From assembly GCA_031274115.1 (NCBI GenBank), contig JAISQP010000113.1, forward strand, positions 1 through 14,088: a stretch of DNA of 14,088 bases, written 5' to 3'. Source of the stretch: Synergistaceae bacterium (lineage in GTDB: Bacteria > Synergistota > Synergistia > Synergistales > Synergistaceae). This document shows, piece after piece, positions 5,551 to 13,772 of the stretch (position 1 is its first letter; each line of letters opens with the position of its first letter). Below the pieces are notes generated by a model. It made no database searches and was not told where the DNA came from. It saw only the letters and a program-made list of their open reading frames with translations. The translations under genes and the position numbers were made by a program.

Positions 5551-8500
5551 CTACCCCCTCGGCGCATCGATAAGGTCGTCGATGGTATGTTTAATCTGGA
5601 TCGCCGCCTCAGGATGGTACATTATCAAAAGGTCGGCGCCCGCGTACAGGTACGATTGAGCGGCGGTAAATTCGAACGCCGCGATGCGGTCTTCCACCTT
5701 GCCCCAGGCGGGGAAATCCTGCTCCGGCGCCTTGGATTCCTTGATCTTTGCGGTTTCCACTCCTGTCGAGACAATCATCGGGGCGGACAGCATGGGCTCG
5801 CCGTCGAGCGCCGTCACGCGTATGCGCTCCATGACGGAGTAGGTGTATTCAACTCCATAGCCAACGGCGCTCGTAGTAGGATCGATCACTATATTCTGTT
5901 TCGGGAAGTCCATGTTAGTTAGCAGTATGACCATCTGCTTGGCGATGTTGACGTCAATCGGAGACTGCGCTACGAGCGAGTGCCCGTATGCCATTGCGAC
6001 TCCGGCGATGGTTTTGTAATTGTCCTGTTCGACCCAGTTGAGGAGGAGATTCTCTCCCGAGAAGGTCTGAGCGACGGCCTTTATTACCTCGTTGTGCTTG
6101 TCGTAATGAGAGTGGCCCGTGATTATGAGCGGCACTCCGACGGCGTCGAGTATGGAGCCCACGAGCTTGACCGCCTCGTCGGCCGACTTATTCCCCTTCT
6201 CCGGGTGGGTCCCGAGGAGAGATACGCTCAAGAGGTCCGCCCCGTATTTATCGACGCAGGCGCGCGCCATCGCCACCGGATCGCGGAGCACGTCCATGCC
6301 GTAGATGTTGGCGAGCACGGGAGGATACTTCTCCGTTACGCTGTCCAGCACCTCGAGAGCGACGAGCGGTCTGTTCGGCATATTGCCCTCCCAGAGGTGG
6401 AACGGTTTAGCCGTCTCTCCGCCTATGACTAGAGCCTTTGTGCGGGTGCCGCCCTCTTCCTTCGTCTTTCCGAGCTTGACCTCCCAGACAGGCGACTCGC
6501 ACTTGTCGCGCCTGACGTTGAATGACTTGATTGCGCCGACAACTTTTTTAGCGGGCGTGACCGCGGATTCGGCGGACTTTTCCGCGGTTGGCGCCGCGGC
6601 GGCGGCAAGGGCGCTGCCATCCGCGCCGAGGAACTGAACTGAAAGGGTGTTGATGATGCTTCCGACCACTTCCTTTATCAGTTCGCCGCGTACCTCCGCC
6701 TTGAGTTTTTCCTTCAGTTCACCGATGCTCGCGGCGTCGACGGAAACGCCGGCCGGAGCCGCTTCTTCCTGTTCTTCTTCGTCGGACACTCTGGTCGGAA
6801 GCGGAGGCAGGTTTTCATCCTCTTCGCTCTGAGCGAATTCCGCCATGTCCGACATCGAAAGAGCCGGATGCCCAACCTTCTCCATGTACGCCTTGACTTC
6901 CTCGGCAGTCGTGGCGATCGTCTCGTCAGCTATCTTGTCGTAGAAACCCTCCAGGTTCTGCTCGCCGAAGCGTTTTTCCATATCCTCGCGCAGAGCTTCC
7001 TTGAGTTCCTTCGGCATCCACACGAGACGGGCGTAACCGCCCTCAGCGAAGAGGAACTTGCGGCTCGTAAGGAAGACCTTGCCCACTCCCATGAAGCCGG
7101 GAGTCTGGAGACCGCCGCCGACGTTGCCGGCGAGAGCCGAGAACGTCATGCCGACCGGCGTGTCGCCCAAAAATTCTCTGTTGACGACCATGACGCCGTT
7201 GCACTCCGGCAGATAGGCGCAGATCGCCTCGAAACAGCCGCAGCTCGTCATCGGCCTGTCCATTATCGAGTACGCGCAAAAACCGGTAACAACCTTGTGG
7301 CTGTTCGTGTACGCGTATTCGTTGACGCCGCTCCAGACGCCCTTTACAGGGTCCAGGCACTCGCCCTTCTTCACCGGCTGGTTGCCGCCTGTCTCGTCTA
7401 TCTCGTACGCGGCCTTGCCGTCCAGCCAGTTGTAAGCGCCGCAGAGACCGAGACGCTCGGGCGTGATTACGCAGACGTGGTTGGGCGCGAAGGCCTGGCA
7501 GAGGAGGCAGGAGTAGAACGTGTCGACCGACTCGTCGGTCATCGCCTCGACGCGCTTGTTTCTGAACGAGTACGTCTCGCGCGCTATCTTCTGCCGGCGC
7601 TCGACCTCCTCCGCGTCCGTGATGAGCGTGACCTTGACTTTGTCGACTATCGCCGGGTAATCATCGTGGAACTTCGCGTGAATTATCTTGCCGTAGTCCT
7701 TGATTCGAAGTCCTTTCTTGAAGCCGTCATTCGAAATGCGGGTCCACACTATGTCGCGCTGGCCCATGTGCCAGATTCCCTCCGCGCCGTTCACGAGGTG
7801 GTGAATCTGACGCTCGAGAATAGGTTCGAAGTCCGCCTGCATCTTGCGTCCCGCAACCTCGACCCAGATTCCGAGCGGGAGCACAGAACCGGGCTCGACC
7901 TCGTCGACGTCCTTGCCTATGAGTTCGAACTCGTTGTCGTTTATATCGTCGAAGTCCACGCTCGTCACGAACTCGAACGCCGAGGACTTGTTGCCGCCGA
8001 ACTCGACGTGAGTGTCCTCCTTGCGTATGCGTTCTCCCTCGAAGGCCGCGCCGTAGGCGGCGGGTATTGGGACGTGCGTGACCTTGATCTTGCATCCCCG
8101 GACCTCCAGAGCTTTTTCCACCATAGACTCATACGGTACGCTCGACACCACGTGCTCGTATGTGCAGACGCCGGTGGGGAGAATCTGCGGGATGGCCGTG
8201 TCCGCTATGACAGGGAAGCCGTAGTTTATAGCGCCGGCCGCTACGGCGTACTTCTCCTCGTCGACCTCGTCCAGGGCTAGGACGAAGGCAAATACCCTGT
8301 TTTTGTTGTACTTCAGGTTCGCCGCGAAATCTCCAGGCTTTACGCCGCCGAAGGAGAGCGCGGCCCTGTTGGCGAAGCCCAGCGCGTAAACGAGCGCCGA
8401 CACGTCTTTTCCGAAGGGAACGAGGCGCGTCTCCCAGCCCAGCTGAACGCCCTCCGCTTCGAGCTGTTCCGCGAACTGAACGCCGCCCGTGCTGCCGCCC

Positions 8501-9018
8501 ATGAAGACGTAGAGGTTCTTCTGCTGAAGCTCCTTGGCGATCTTAACCGCTGTGGCGTTATCGGGCGCCCTTCCGGTGACGGCGGCAAATCCCGGGGCGC
8601 TTCCGTCGACAAACTCGACTCCGCGTTCCCTCATTATGACGTCGTTCGCCGCGCCGAGCCATATTCCGTCGACGGGGTCCGGCCCCATGATATATTTTAC
8701 GGCCTCGATGGCCTCGCAGGCGAAAAGCGCGGCCGCGCCGGCGTCGAGCGTCTGTCCGAGATACGGAAGCCAGTTCTTGTCCAGAACGCGGCCGGGCAGG
8801 AGGTCGCGCGAGTATTTTACGATGTCCGCCAGGTCATTGAGCGTCTCCATCTTCTTGCCGGTGAAAGAGTAGATGATCGGCAGATAGTACGTAGTGCTCG
8901 GGAACCCTATCGGACAGTCGGGGCCCTTCTCCTTTATCGCGTTCGAAACGGCTTCGTCCGCTTTTCTCACCCACTCGATGGCGCCGCTGATAGCGCTTGA
9001 ACAGATCAGCTTAGACAT
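5551..9018 (-). CDS. acsB-acsD: Acetyl-CoA synthase fused to corrinoid Fe-S protein small subunit (AcsB-AcsD)
   Basis: This is one open frame of 1155 residues. Residues 1 to about 735 are a full bacterial acetyl-CoA synthase, including the N-terminal CODH-contacting region. All A-cluster ligands are present: C504, C507, C516 and C526, plus the S-C593-G-C595 motif, each exactly two positions before the Moorella residues (506, 509, 518, 528, 595, 597). Residues about 736-825 are a linker: an acidic DEEEQEE run, a predicted helix (about 761-795) and an Ala-rich stretch. Residues about 826-1155 are a complete AcsD-type TIM barrel (KEEGGTRT, WEGNMPNRP, ITGHSHYDKHN, GYGVEYTYSVMERIR). No Met occurs in the linker and no frame break is visible. 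The ATG at 9016-9018, with a GGAGAGAGGTGG site upstream, is preferred over a 28-residue Ser/Arg-rich upstream extension that overlaps cooS. It starts 1 bp after the cooS stop. Confidence 0.95.
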   Translation of the reverse strand: MSKLICSSAISGAIEWVRKADEAVSNAIKEKGPDCPIGFPSTTYYLPIIYSFTGKKMETLNDLADIVKYSRDLLPGRVLDKNWLPYLGQTLDAGAAALFACEAIEAVKYIMGPDPVDGIWLGAANDVIMRERGVEFVDGSAPGFAAVTGRAPDNATAVKIAKELQQKNLYVFMGGSTGGVQFAEQLEAEGVQLGWETRLVPFGKDVSALVYALGFANRAALSFGGVKPGDFAANLKYNKNRVFAFVLALDEVDEEKYAVAAGAINYGFPVIADTAIPQILPTGVCTYEHVVSSVPYESMVEKALEVRGCKIKVTHVPIPAAYGAAFEGERIRKEDTHVEFGGNKSSAFEFVTSVDFDDINDNEFELIGKDVDEVEPGSVLPLGIWVEVAGRKMQADFEPILERQIHHLVNGAEGIWHMGQRDIVWTRISNDGFKKGLRIKDYGKIIHAKFHDDYPAIVDKVKVTLITDAEEVERRQKIARETYSFRNKRVEAMTDESVDTFYSCLLCQAFAPNHVCVITPERLGLCGAYNWLDGKAAYEIDETGGNQPVKKGECLDPVKGVWSGVNEYAYTNSHKVVTGFCAYSIMDRPMTSCGCFEAICAYLPECNGVMVVNREFLGDTPVGMTFSALAGNVGGGLQTPGFMGVGKVFLTSRKFLFAEGGYARLVWMPKELKEALREDMEKRFGEQNLEGFYDKIADETIATTAEEVKAYMEKVGHPALSMSDMAEFAQSEEDENLPPLPTRVSDEEEQEEAAPAGVSVDAASIGELKEKLKAEVRGELIKEVVGSIINTLSVQFLGADGSALAAAAAPTAEKSAESAVTPAKKVVGAIKSFNVRRDKCESPVWEVKLGKTKEEGGTRTKALVIGGETAKPFHLWEGNMPNRPLVALEVLDSVTEKYPPVLANIYGMDVLRDPVAMARACVDKYGADLLSVSLLGTHPEKGNKSADEAVKLVGSILDAVGVPLIITGHSHYDKHNEVIKAVAQTFSGENLLLNWVEQDNYKTIAGVAMAYGHSLVAQSPIDVNIAKQMVILLTNMDFPKQNIVIDPTTSAVGYGVEYTYSVMERIRVTALDGEPMLSAPMIVSTGVETAKIKESKAPEQDFPAWGKVEDRIAAFEFTAAQSYLYAGADLLIMYHPEAAIQIKHTIDDLIDAPRG

Positions 9019-9019
9019 A

Positions 9020-10963
9020 TTAAGCCACCTCTCTCCTGTCCTTCTGATCGAGAAGTTTGCGCTCGTACTTCTTGTTGATGCCGAGCTTCTCGCGCTTCTC
9101 ATCCAGGACCGCCACTATCTGCTTCGCGGCTTCCGTCGGGTTTTCGACGAAGTGCATGGACGCGTTGAACATTTCTTTAACATCCTCCGTCAGGAATTTG
9201 TAGACGTTCTCGCTGCCGGTTATGTGGAAGGGGTGCCCGATGAAGACGTCAATGCCGGTAGCTACGCAATAGCAGCTTATAGATACGGCTTTCTCGCTCA
9301 TGAGCTCGGGGCATACTCCCGCGGCGGGCAGGCCGGCGATCGAGTCCCCGAGCCCTCCCTCTTTCACTATCTCCGTGCAGGCTTCGAGTATTCTGGTGTT
9401 GTCGACGCAGCTGCCCATGTGCAGGACTGGAGGAATGCCCACCGTCTCGCAGACCTCTTTCAGTCCAAAACCCGCGTACTCGAGGGCGGTCTCAGGCGTC
9501 AGCTTCCCGTCCTTTCCGGACGCTATGGCGCTGCAGCCGGTCTCGACTATCAGGACGTTGTTCTTCAGGAGTTCCTTCACCAGCTCGTTGCAGTACCAAT
9601 CCGTCTTGAATTTAGGGTTGTTGCAGCCGACTATTCCGACGACGCCCTTGATCCTGTTCTGGATGATGGCGTCGTTCAGGGGACGGAACGACGCTCGGAA
9701 CGATCCGCCCAGCATGTATTTGATCTCGCGGACGCTGAATCCGGCAATGACCGTCTCCTTCTTCGCCGGGATCTTCACGCGCGCCTTGTCGCGATTCTTG
9801 AAGTTGTCGATGGCCTTTTTCAGCAGCTCTTTGGCGCAATCGAGCGCCCGCGCCTCGCTGAACTCGAAGAACTCCGCGCCTATCGTCTTCGCCATGGGCG
9901 TCGTGCCGACGATCTTCGTGTGATAGTTCTCCGCGATGAGCGGGAGCGAGGGCATGATGCACTGCACGTCGACGATCATCATCTCGACGGCGCCGGTTAC
10001 AAGCGCCAGCTCCTGCTGAAGGAAGTTGCCGGCGATGGGTATGCCGTGGCGCATGAGTATTTCGTTAGCCGTGCAGCAGATGCCGCCGACGGTGACTCCC
10101 TCCGCGCCCGCGGATTTGGCGTACTCTTCGATCTCGGGGTCTTTGACCGCGATCGCGATCATGTCCGACAGCGTTGGCTCGTGCCCGTGGACCAGGATGT
10201 TGACGTTATTTTCCTTCAGCACGCCCAGGTTGACCTCGGTACGGAGCGCCCTGGGAGTTCCGAAGAGTATGTCCGACGCCATGGAGGCTATGCGCGAACC
10301 GCCCCAGCCGTTTGATATGGACTGCCGGAACGCGTGCATGATGAGGTTTTTGTAATCGTGGTCGACGCCCATGTGAGTGCGATGCATGGCCTCGACGCAC
10401 ATCCTGTCTATTCCCTGAGGCAGAATTCCCAGGTTCGACCACGTCGTCCTCGTCTTCTGAGGAGCGAGGTCAACGGTTTTGATGGTCTCTTCCTGGGACG
10501 TGAAATCGCCGATGAAGATGTCGGCAAGTTCGCGAATGACATCAAGCATCTCGCGATCCTCGGTCTCTATCCCATAAAGTTTCGCGATTTCGAAAACGGC
10601 CTGAGGGTCTTTTACTTTGTAGCCTAATTCTTTGCCGTGAGCTATCTCCTGGAGCAGTATGGCGAGGTGTCTTCCGTGGTCGGAGTGCGAAGCCGTTCCG
10701 CCCGTCACCTCGCGAAGGAAATTCCTTGCCGCGATGGTATCGGCGTCCGCGCCGCAGACGCCCTTCGGGGATTTTGGAGTGATACGGCAGGGACCCATGT
10801 AGCATATTTTGCAGCATGTGCCCTCTTTTCCGAACTTACAGTGATTTTTTTGCGTGTCATAGCGGTCGAAACAGGTCTCGATACAGTCGAGACTAGCTTT
10901 TTCAAGCATCTCTACCGACGCGGAGTCGTCGGCTTTATCTGCGTATGTGTTTTGAGTAGTCAT
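9020..10963 (-). CDS. cooS: Carbon monoxide dehydrogenase catalytic subunit (CooS/AcsA)
   Basis: This 647-residue Ni-Fe-S enzyme interconverts CO2 and CO; in this context it feeds CO to the ACS domain encoded just downstream. The D- and B-cluster cysteines are visible near the N-terminus (C42 and C50; C51, C54, C59, C70). The C-cluster ligand segments are all present: VHGHEP (His), GICCTANE, DVQCIMP, IVGCNNP, ETGCSA and MGSCVDN. The family's catalytic set therefore looks complete, and length is typical. The ATG at 10961-10963 has a GGAGG site 11 nt upstream. It follows the CooC-like ATPases by 63 bp and ends 1 bp before acsB, the tight arrangement expected for a CODH/ACS complex. No CooF-type ferredoxin gene is adjacent. 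Confidence 0.97.
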   Translation of the reverse strand: MTTQNTYADKADDSASVEMLEKASLDCIETCFDRYDTQKNHCKFGKEGTCCKICYMGPCRITPKSPKGVCGADADTIAARNFLREVTGGTASHSDHGRHLAILLQEIAHGKELGYKVKDPQAVFEIAKLYGIETEDREMLDVIRELADIFIGDFTSQEETIKTVDLAPQKTRTTWSNLGILPQGIDRMCVEAMHRTHMGVDHDYKNLIMHAFRQSISNGWGGSRIASMASDILFGTPRALRTEVNLGVLKENNVNILVHGHEPTLSDMIAIAVKDPEIEEYAKSAGAEGVTVGGICCTANEILMRHGIPIAGNFLQQELALVTGAVEMMIVDVQCIMPSLPLIAENYHTKIVGTTPMAKTIGAEFFEFSEARALDCAKELLKKAIDNFKNRDKARVKIPAKKETVIAGFSVREIKYMLGGSFRASFRPLNDAIIQNRIKGVVGIVGCNNPKFKTDWYCNELVKELLKNNVLIVETGCSAIASGKDGKLTPETALEYAGFGLKEVCETVGIPPVLHMGSCVDNTRILEACTEIVKEGGLGDSIAGLPAAGVCPELMSEKAVSISCYCVATGIDVFIGHPFHITGSENVYKFLTEDVKEMFNASMHFVENPTEAAKQIVAVLDEKREKLGINKKYERKLLDQKDRREVA

Positions 10964-10989
10964 TAAATTTCATTCCTCCAATAATCTTT

Positions 10990-11015
10990 CTCTATCAAAC
11001 GTCTCTTCCAAACGT
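10990..11015 (-). repeat. Tandem 13-bp direct repeat upstream of cooS
   Basis: Two head-to-tail 13-mers on the minus strand, ACGTTTGGAAGAG and ACGTTTGATAGAG, match at 11 of 13 positions within the 63-bp gap before cooS. Directly repeated half-sites about one helical turn apart could be a regulator site, but chance or an mRNA-level role is equally possible. Confidence 0.4.
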
Positions 11016-11026
11016 TCTTTTTTGCG

Positions 11027-11779
11027 CTACAGTATCGTTTCGGATATCAGCTCCCGAACCCGCGTATAGGTCGGGTTCGAGTCGGATACTTCCCACACCG
11101 GCTTCGATTCCTCGGCCAGAAGGGCAATCTCCTCGTCGTATGGAAGCGCCAACAGTTTCTGCGCCCCTGTGTTGCTTTTTACGCGCAAAGCCGATTCAGA
11201 CAATTCACACCCGCGCGTGCGATTTACCAGCAAAATCAACTTTCTGAACCCAACCCGCATCTCACGCGCGAGGTTATACAGTCTCTCCAGCGTGTTCATA
11301 CCAGAGTTGGAAGCGTCCGAGACCAGCACGAGCACATCCACCGACTGGACGATCCTGCGGGATAGATTTTCCAGTCCAGCTTCGTTGTCCAGTACGACGA
11401 ACGGGTATTGATCCGAAAGCTCTTTTATAGCCATTTTCAGAACATTGTTCGCGTAGCAGTAACACCCCGGCCCCTCCGGTCTTCCCATCGAGATCATGTC
11501 AAAACCGTTTTTCTCTACTAAGCTTTGTGCTATTTTTAACCGGAGAAGTTCCTGTTTGGATAATTTCTGAGCTTCAGCTTCGTCGCGGACAGTTTCCCTC
11601 GCGGAGCCGATGGTGAAAGATACCTGAACTCCCAACATGTCTCCAAGGCAACTGTTTGGATCGGCGTCGATTGCCAGGATAGGAGTTTTTCCGAGTTCTC
11701 TGAGGCTGCGAACAAAAAGACCCGCCAGAGTGGTTTTCCCAACGCCGCCTTTCCCTGATAAAGCGAATAAACAGCTCAT
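11027..11779 (-). CDS. cooC: CooC/AcsF-type nickel-insertion ATPase (first copy)
   Basis: This 250-residue MinD/SIMIBI-class P-loop ATPase has a deviant Walker A (GKGGVGKTT, 9-17), an AIDADPNSCLG segment (36-46), a FVVLDNEAGLE Walker B region and the CooC-specific C-x-C nickel/zinc site (C106-Y-C108 in GPGCYCYANN). CooC dimers use this site to load nickel into the CODH C-cluster, and the related AcsF acts on the ACS A-cluster. The ATG overlaps the stop of the preceding paralogue by 4 bp (ATGA), implying translational coupling. It is 63 bp before cooS. Whether this copy serves CODH or ACS cannot be told from the sequence alone. Confidence 0.93.
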   Translation of the reverse strand: MSCLFALSGKGGVGKTTLAGLFVRSLRELGKTPILAIDADPNSCLGDMLGVQVSFTIGSARETVRDEAEAQKLSKQELLRLKIAQSLVEKNGFDMISMGRPEGPGCYCYANNVLKMAIKELSDQYPFVVLDNEAGLENLSRRIVQSVDVLVLVSDASNSGMNTLERLYNLAREMRVGFRKLILLVNRTRGCELSESALRVKSNTGAQKLLALPYDEEIALLAEESKPVWEVSDSNPTYTRVRELISETIL

Positions 11780-12546
11780 GATTCTAACCTCTTTAGTATT
11801 TCCGAATATTGACAGCGAGTTTCCCCGTCCAGGCAGTCATACGGAGAAACTCCATCGCGGTCCGCGTTTTTGAGAGCGCCGGTATAGGGAAGAAAAGCGA
11901 GAATCTCTCTGTTTGGCAGCGCCTCCTGAACAAAGGCTATGTCGTCTTCCCCGGTGATTTTGTTTGCGACGAACAGGATCCTCTTGATCCTGATTTCCTT
12001 CGACATCCGTTCGACCAGCAGAGCGCAGTCGACAGCGCGCTGCCCCGGCTCGAGCGCCACGAGCATCGCGTCGACTCCCTGAGACGTCGCGCGCCCGAGA
12101 TGCTCGATGCCGGCTTCCATATCCATGATCAGGGCGTCTCCCTTGAAAAGAACCAGATCGTTGACCAGCGCGCGCACAAACGTGTTTTCCGGGCAGGCGC
12201 AGCCGCTTCCTCCCGCTTTGACGGCCCCCAGCACCAGCAGGGATACCCCTCTGTGTTTATAGGCATAGTGATCGGCAACGTCGGATACGTCCGGATTAAG
12301 CTTAAACACCTGTCCATACTGCCCTACCTTCGCGCCTGTGCGCTCCTCAATCAGGTCTATCTGCTGAGAAATGGTGACGATGCGCCGGCGTTCCCGAAGC
12401 GGAATTCCGAGAGAAGAAGCCAAGTTGGCGTCCGGATCGGCGTCTAAGGCAAGAACCCTGTTACCTCGCTCCGCGAACATCAGAGCGATTATCGACGCTA
12501 TAGTGGATTTCCCTACTCCGCCTTTTCCGGAAACAGCTATCTTCAA
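11776..12546 (-). CDS. cooC: CooC/AcsF-type nickel-insertion ATPase (second copy)
   Basis: This 256-residue paralogue of the next gene has a deviant Walker A (GKGGVGKST, 7-15), ALDADPDANLA (33-43), an ALIMDMEAGIEHLGR Walker B region and a C-x-C metal site (C116-A-C118 in GGSGCACPEN). The start is TTG at 12544-12546: an in-frame TGA lies two codons upstream (12553-12555), and the P-loop begins only seven residues in, so no other start is possible. A GAGGGTG site sits 7 nt before the TTG. It is the first gene of the CODH/ACS series, just after a terminator. The two copies differ clearly around the C-x-C motif, which suggests that one serves CODH and the other ACS (inference). Confidence 0.93.
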   Translation of the reverse strand: MKIAVSGKGGVGKSTIASIIALMFAERGNRVLALDADPDANLASSLGIPLRERRRIVTISQQIDLIEERTGAKVGQYGQVFKLNPDVSDVADHYAYKHRGVSLLVLGAVKAGGSGCACPENTFVRALVNDLVLFKGDALIMDMEAGIEHLGRATSQGVDAMLVALEPGQRAVDCALLVERMSKEIRIKRILFVANKITGEDDIAFVQEALPNREILAFLPYTGALKNADRDGVSPYDCLDGETRCQYSEILKRLES

Positions 12547-12553
12547 TCGTGTT

Positions 12554-12560
12554 CACCCTC
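12554..12560 (-). promoter_or_regulatory. Ribosome binding site supporting the TTG start
   Basis: GAGGGTG on the minus strand lies 7 nt before the TTG codon of the first CooC-type gene. Together with the in-frame stop at 12553-12555 it fixes the unusual start codon. No clear -10/-35 promoter could be picked out between the upstream terminator and this site. Confidence 0.6.
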
Positions 12561-12583
12561 GCCGTAATTGACGTGAAAATTTT

Positions 12584-12632
12584 TAAGAAAAAGCTGATTA
12601 AATTGCGGAAACACTACAACAATAAATCAGCC
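12584..12632 (-). terminator. Intrinsic terminator after the MetE-like gene
   Basis: On the minus strand GCTGATTTATTG (12631-12620) can pair with CAATTTAATCAGC (12605-12593), with a perfect 7-bp base GCTGATT/AATCAGC and about 14 nt of loop. A TTTTTCTT tract follows at 12592-12585. It begins just after the stop codon at 12636-12638. An A-rich stretch on the other side could make it partly bidirectional. It separates the methyltransferase pair from the CODH/ACS genes. Confidence 0.7.
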
Positions 12633-12635
12633 TTC

Positions 12636-13703
12636 TTAATAGCCGTATTTCGACTTCATCCTCTTGGTAATTTTTCCGAGCGTATCGAAGACCTTATCGG
12701 CCTCGGCGACGGAGAGCGAACCTGTGCCGCACGACGGCGTGAGCACCGCCTGCTCGGTGATGACTTTCTTGTCGAGTCCTGTTACCCCGGCCAATTTGTC
12801 CATATTTCTCTCCAGAATCTCCTCAAGAGATTCGACGCTCTCTTCCATAATCTTGCTCGATGTGGGCACTATTCCCCACGCAAGACCTCTGCCTTTTTCG
12901 ATATGGTCCTTCACGTTCTTTCCGTAAAGCGATATAGTCTCGCCGAATCCAAACGCGTCGAAATTAACCAGGTCGACTCCCGCGTCCGTGAGGATGCTCC
13001 ACTCCGTGTTGCCGCAGCAGTGAATGCCCGCGTAAGCGCCATCCGCGTGTACTGCGTCTATGACCTCGCTCAAGTGGGCTACCACGTCGTCGCGCTGTAC
13101 GGATACATAGGTGGAACTGCCGAAGGCGGACAGGATGGGCTCGTCTATGAAGCAGATAATGTCGTCGGCGTATTCTTTGAATTTTTGTATTTGCCAGCGG
13201 CACTTCATGGCTATCGCCTTGATTATTACATCCCGAAATTCCTCATTGTAATAGATGGCTCTTTTATTCTCGTCGGTAATAGTGAGAGCGAAACTGCACG
13301 GTCCTGTGGTCTGGACTTTAAGCCACGGTAATTTCTTCCCTCCCGCTTTCAGTTTTTTCTCCATCGCGTAAATTCCCTTGGAGAATTCGGCGGAAATTGC
13401 CATGGAGGAACAGTCCCCGTTGCCCGCGTCGGGATCCATAGCTGTCGTATACGCGTCGTAAAACGAAGCGAAATCTTCGGAGTAGTCTTTTGACGTATCA
13501 AAAAACATGCGTCCCTTTGCCTCGTCGATAACAGCGCAAGGAATTCCCTCGCTGTACTGAATTTCCATCTGCTCTTTGAGCCCGAAGAACGGAAGCTGGG
13601 GCCAGATAGGGCAATCTTGAGACGAGAGGGCTACATCAACCGCGTGATCCGGGTCTTCGTATGGCATGCTCCCTATCGCTGTGCTTAAAAATTTTGGTTT
13701 CAT
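12636..13703 (-). CDS. MetE/UroD-family methyltransferase, probable core methionine synthase
   Basis: This 355-residue cytoplasmic protein is a single MetE-C/UroD-like barrel without the N-terminal half of MetE. Visible elements are STAIGSMPY (7-15), QTTGPCSFAL (131-140), FIDEP (185-189), the zinc-type motif H228-C229-C230-G-N and a second Cys at 325 (TPSCGTG). Family knowledge: short core-MetE proteins act as folate-independent methionine synthases and in some anaerobes are thought to take methyl groups from corrinoid proteins; related UroD-family MtaA/MtbA enzymes also use an H-x-C-G-N site with corrinoid substrates. The neighbouring CODH/ACS genes and homocysteine methyltransferase favour a corrinoid-linked methyl transfer, but the acceptor is not proven. 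The ATG has a GGAGGTG site. Confidence 0.85.
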   Translation of the reverse strand: MKPKFLSTAIGSMPYEDPDHAVDVALSSQDCPIWPQLPFFGLKEQMEIQYSEGIPCAVIDEAKGRMFFDTSKDYSEDFASFYDAYTTAMDPDAGNGDCSSMAISAEFSKGIYAMEKKLKAGGKKLPWLKVQTTGPCSFALTITDENKRAIYYNEEFRDVIIKAIAMKCRWQIQKFKEYADDIICFIDEPILSAFGSSTYVSVQRDDVVAHLSEVIDAVHADGAYAGIHCCGNTEWSILTDAGVDLVNFDAFGFGETISLYGKNVKDHIEKGRGLAWGIVPTSSKIMEESVESLEEILERNMDKLAGVTGLDKKVITEQAVLTPSCGTGSLSVAEADKVFDTLGKITKRMKSKYGY

Positions 13704-13772
13704 CTCTGCACCTCCGAATTGATTGTGATATGTTTGGCGATTATTTAATATTGAACGAGGCAGGCAAGGTCA

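Noticed and set aside
6868..8280. 470-codon plus-strand open frame opposite the ACS domain
   Set aside because: It is an antisense shadow of the AcsB coding region produced by codon bias; no credible start context or domain.
9019..9102. 28-residue N-terminal extension of the AcsB-AcsD frame
   Set aside because: It lies inside the 3' end of cooS, is Ser/Arg-rich, and a strong ribosome site precedes the internal MSKLICSS start, which matches the usual ACS N-terminus.
8894..10315. 473-codon plus-strand open frame opposite cooS and acsB
   Set aside because: It is antisense to two clearly homologous genes, its product is rich in His, Arg, Asp and Val as mirror frames are, and no family is recognisable.
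12549..13331. 260-codon plus-strand open frame opposite the MetE-like gene
   Set aside because: It is an antisense shadow of a clear methyltransferase and also runs through the terminator hairpin.
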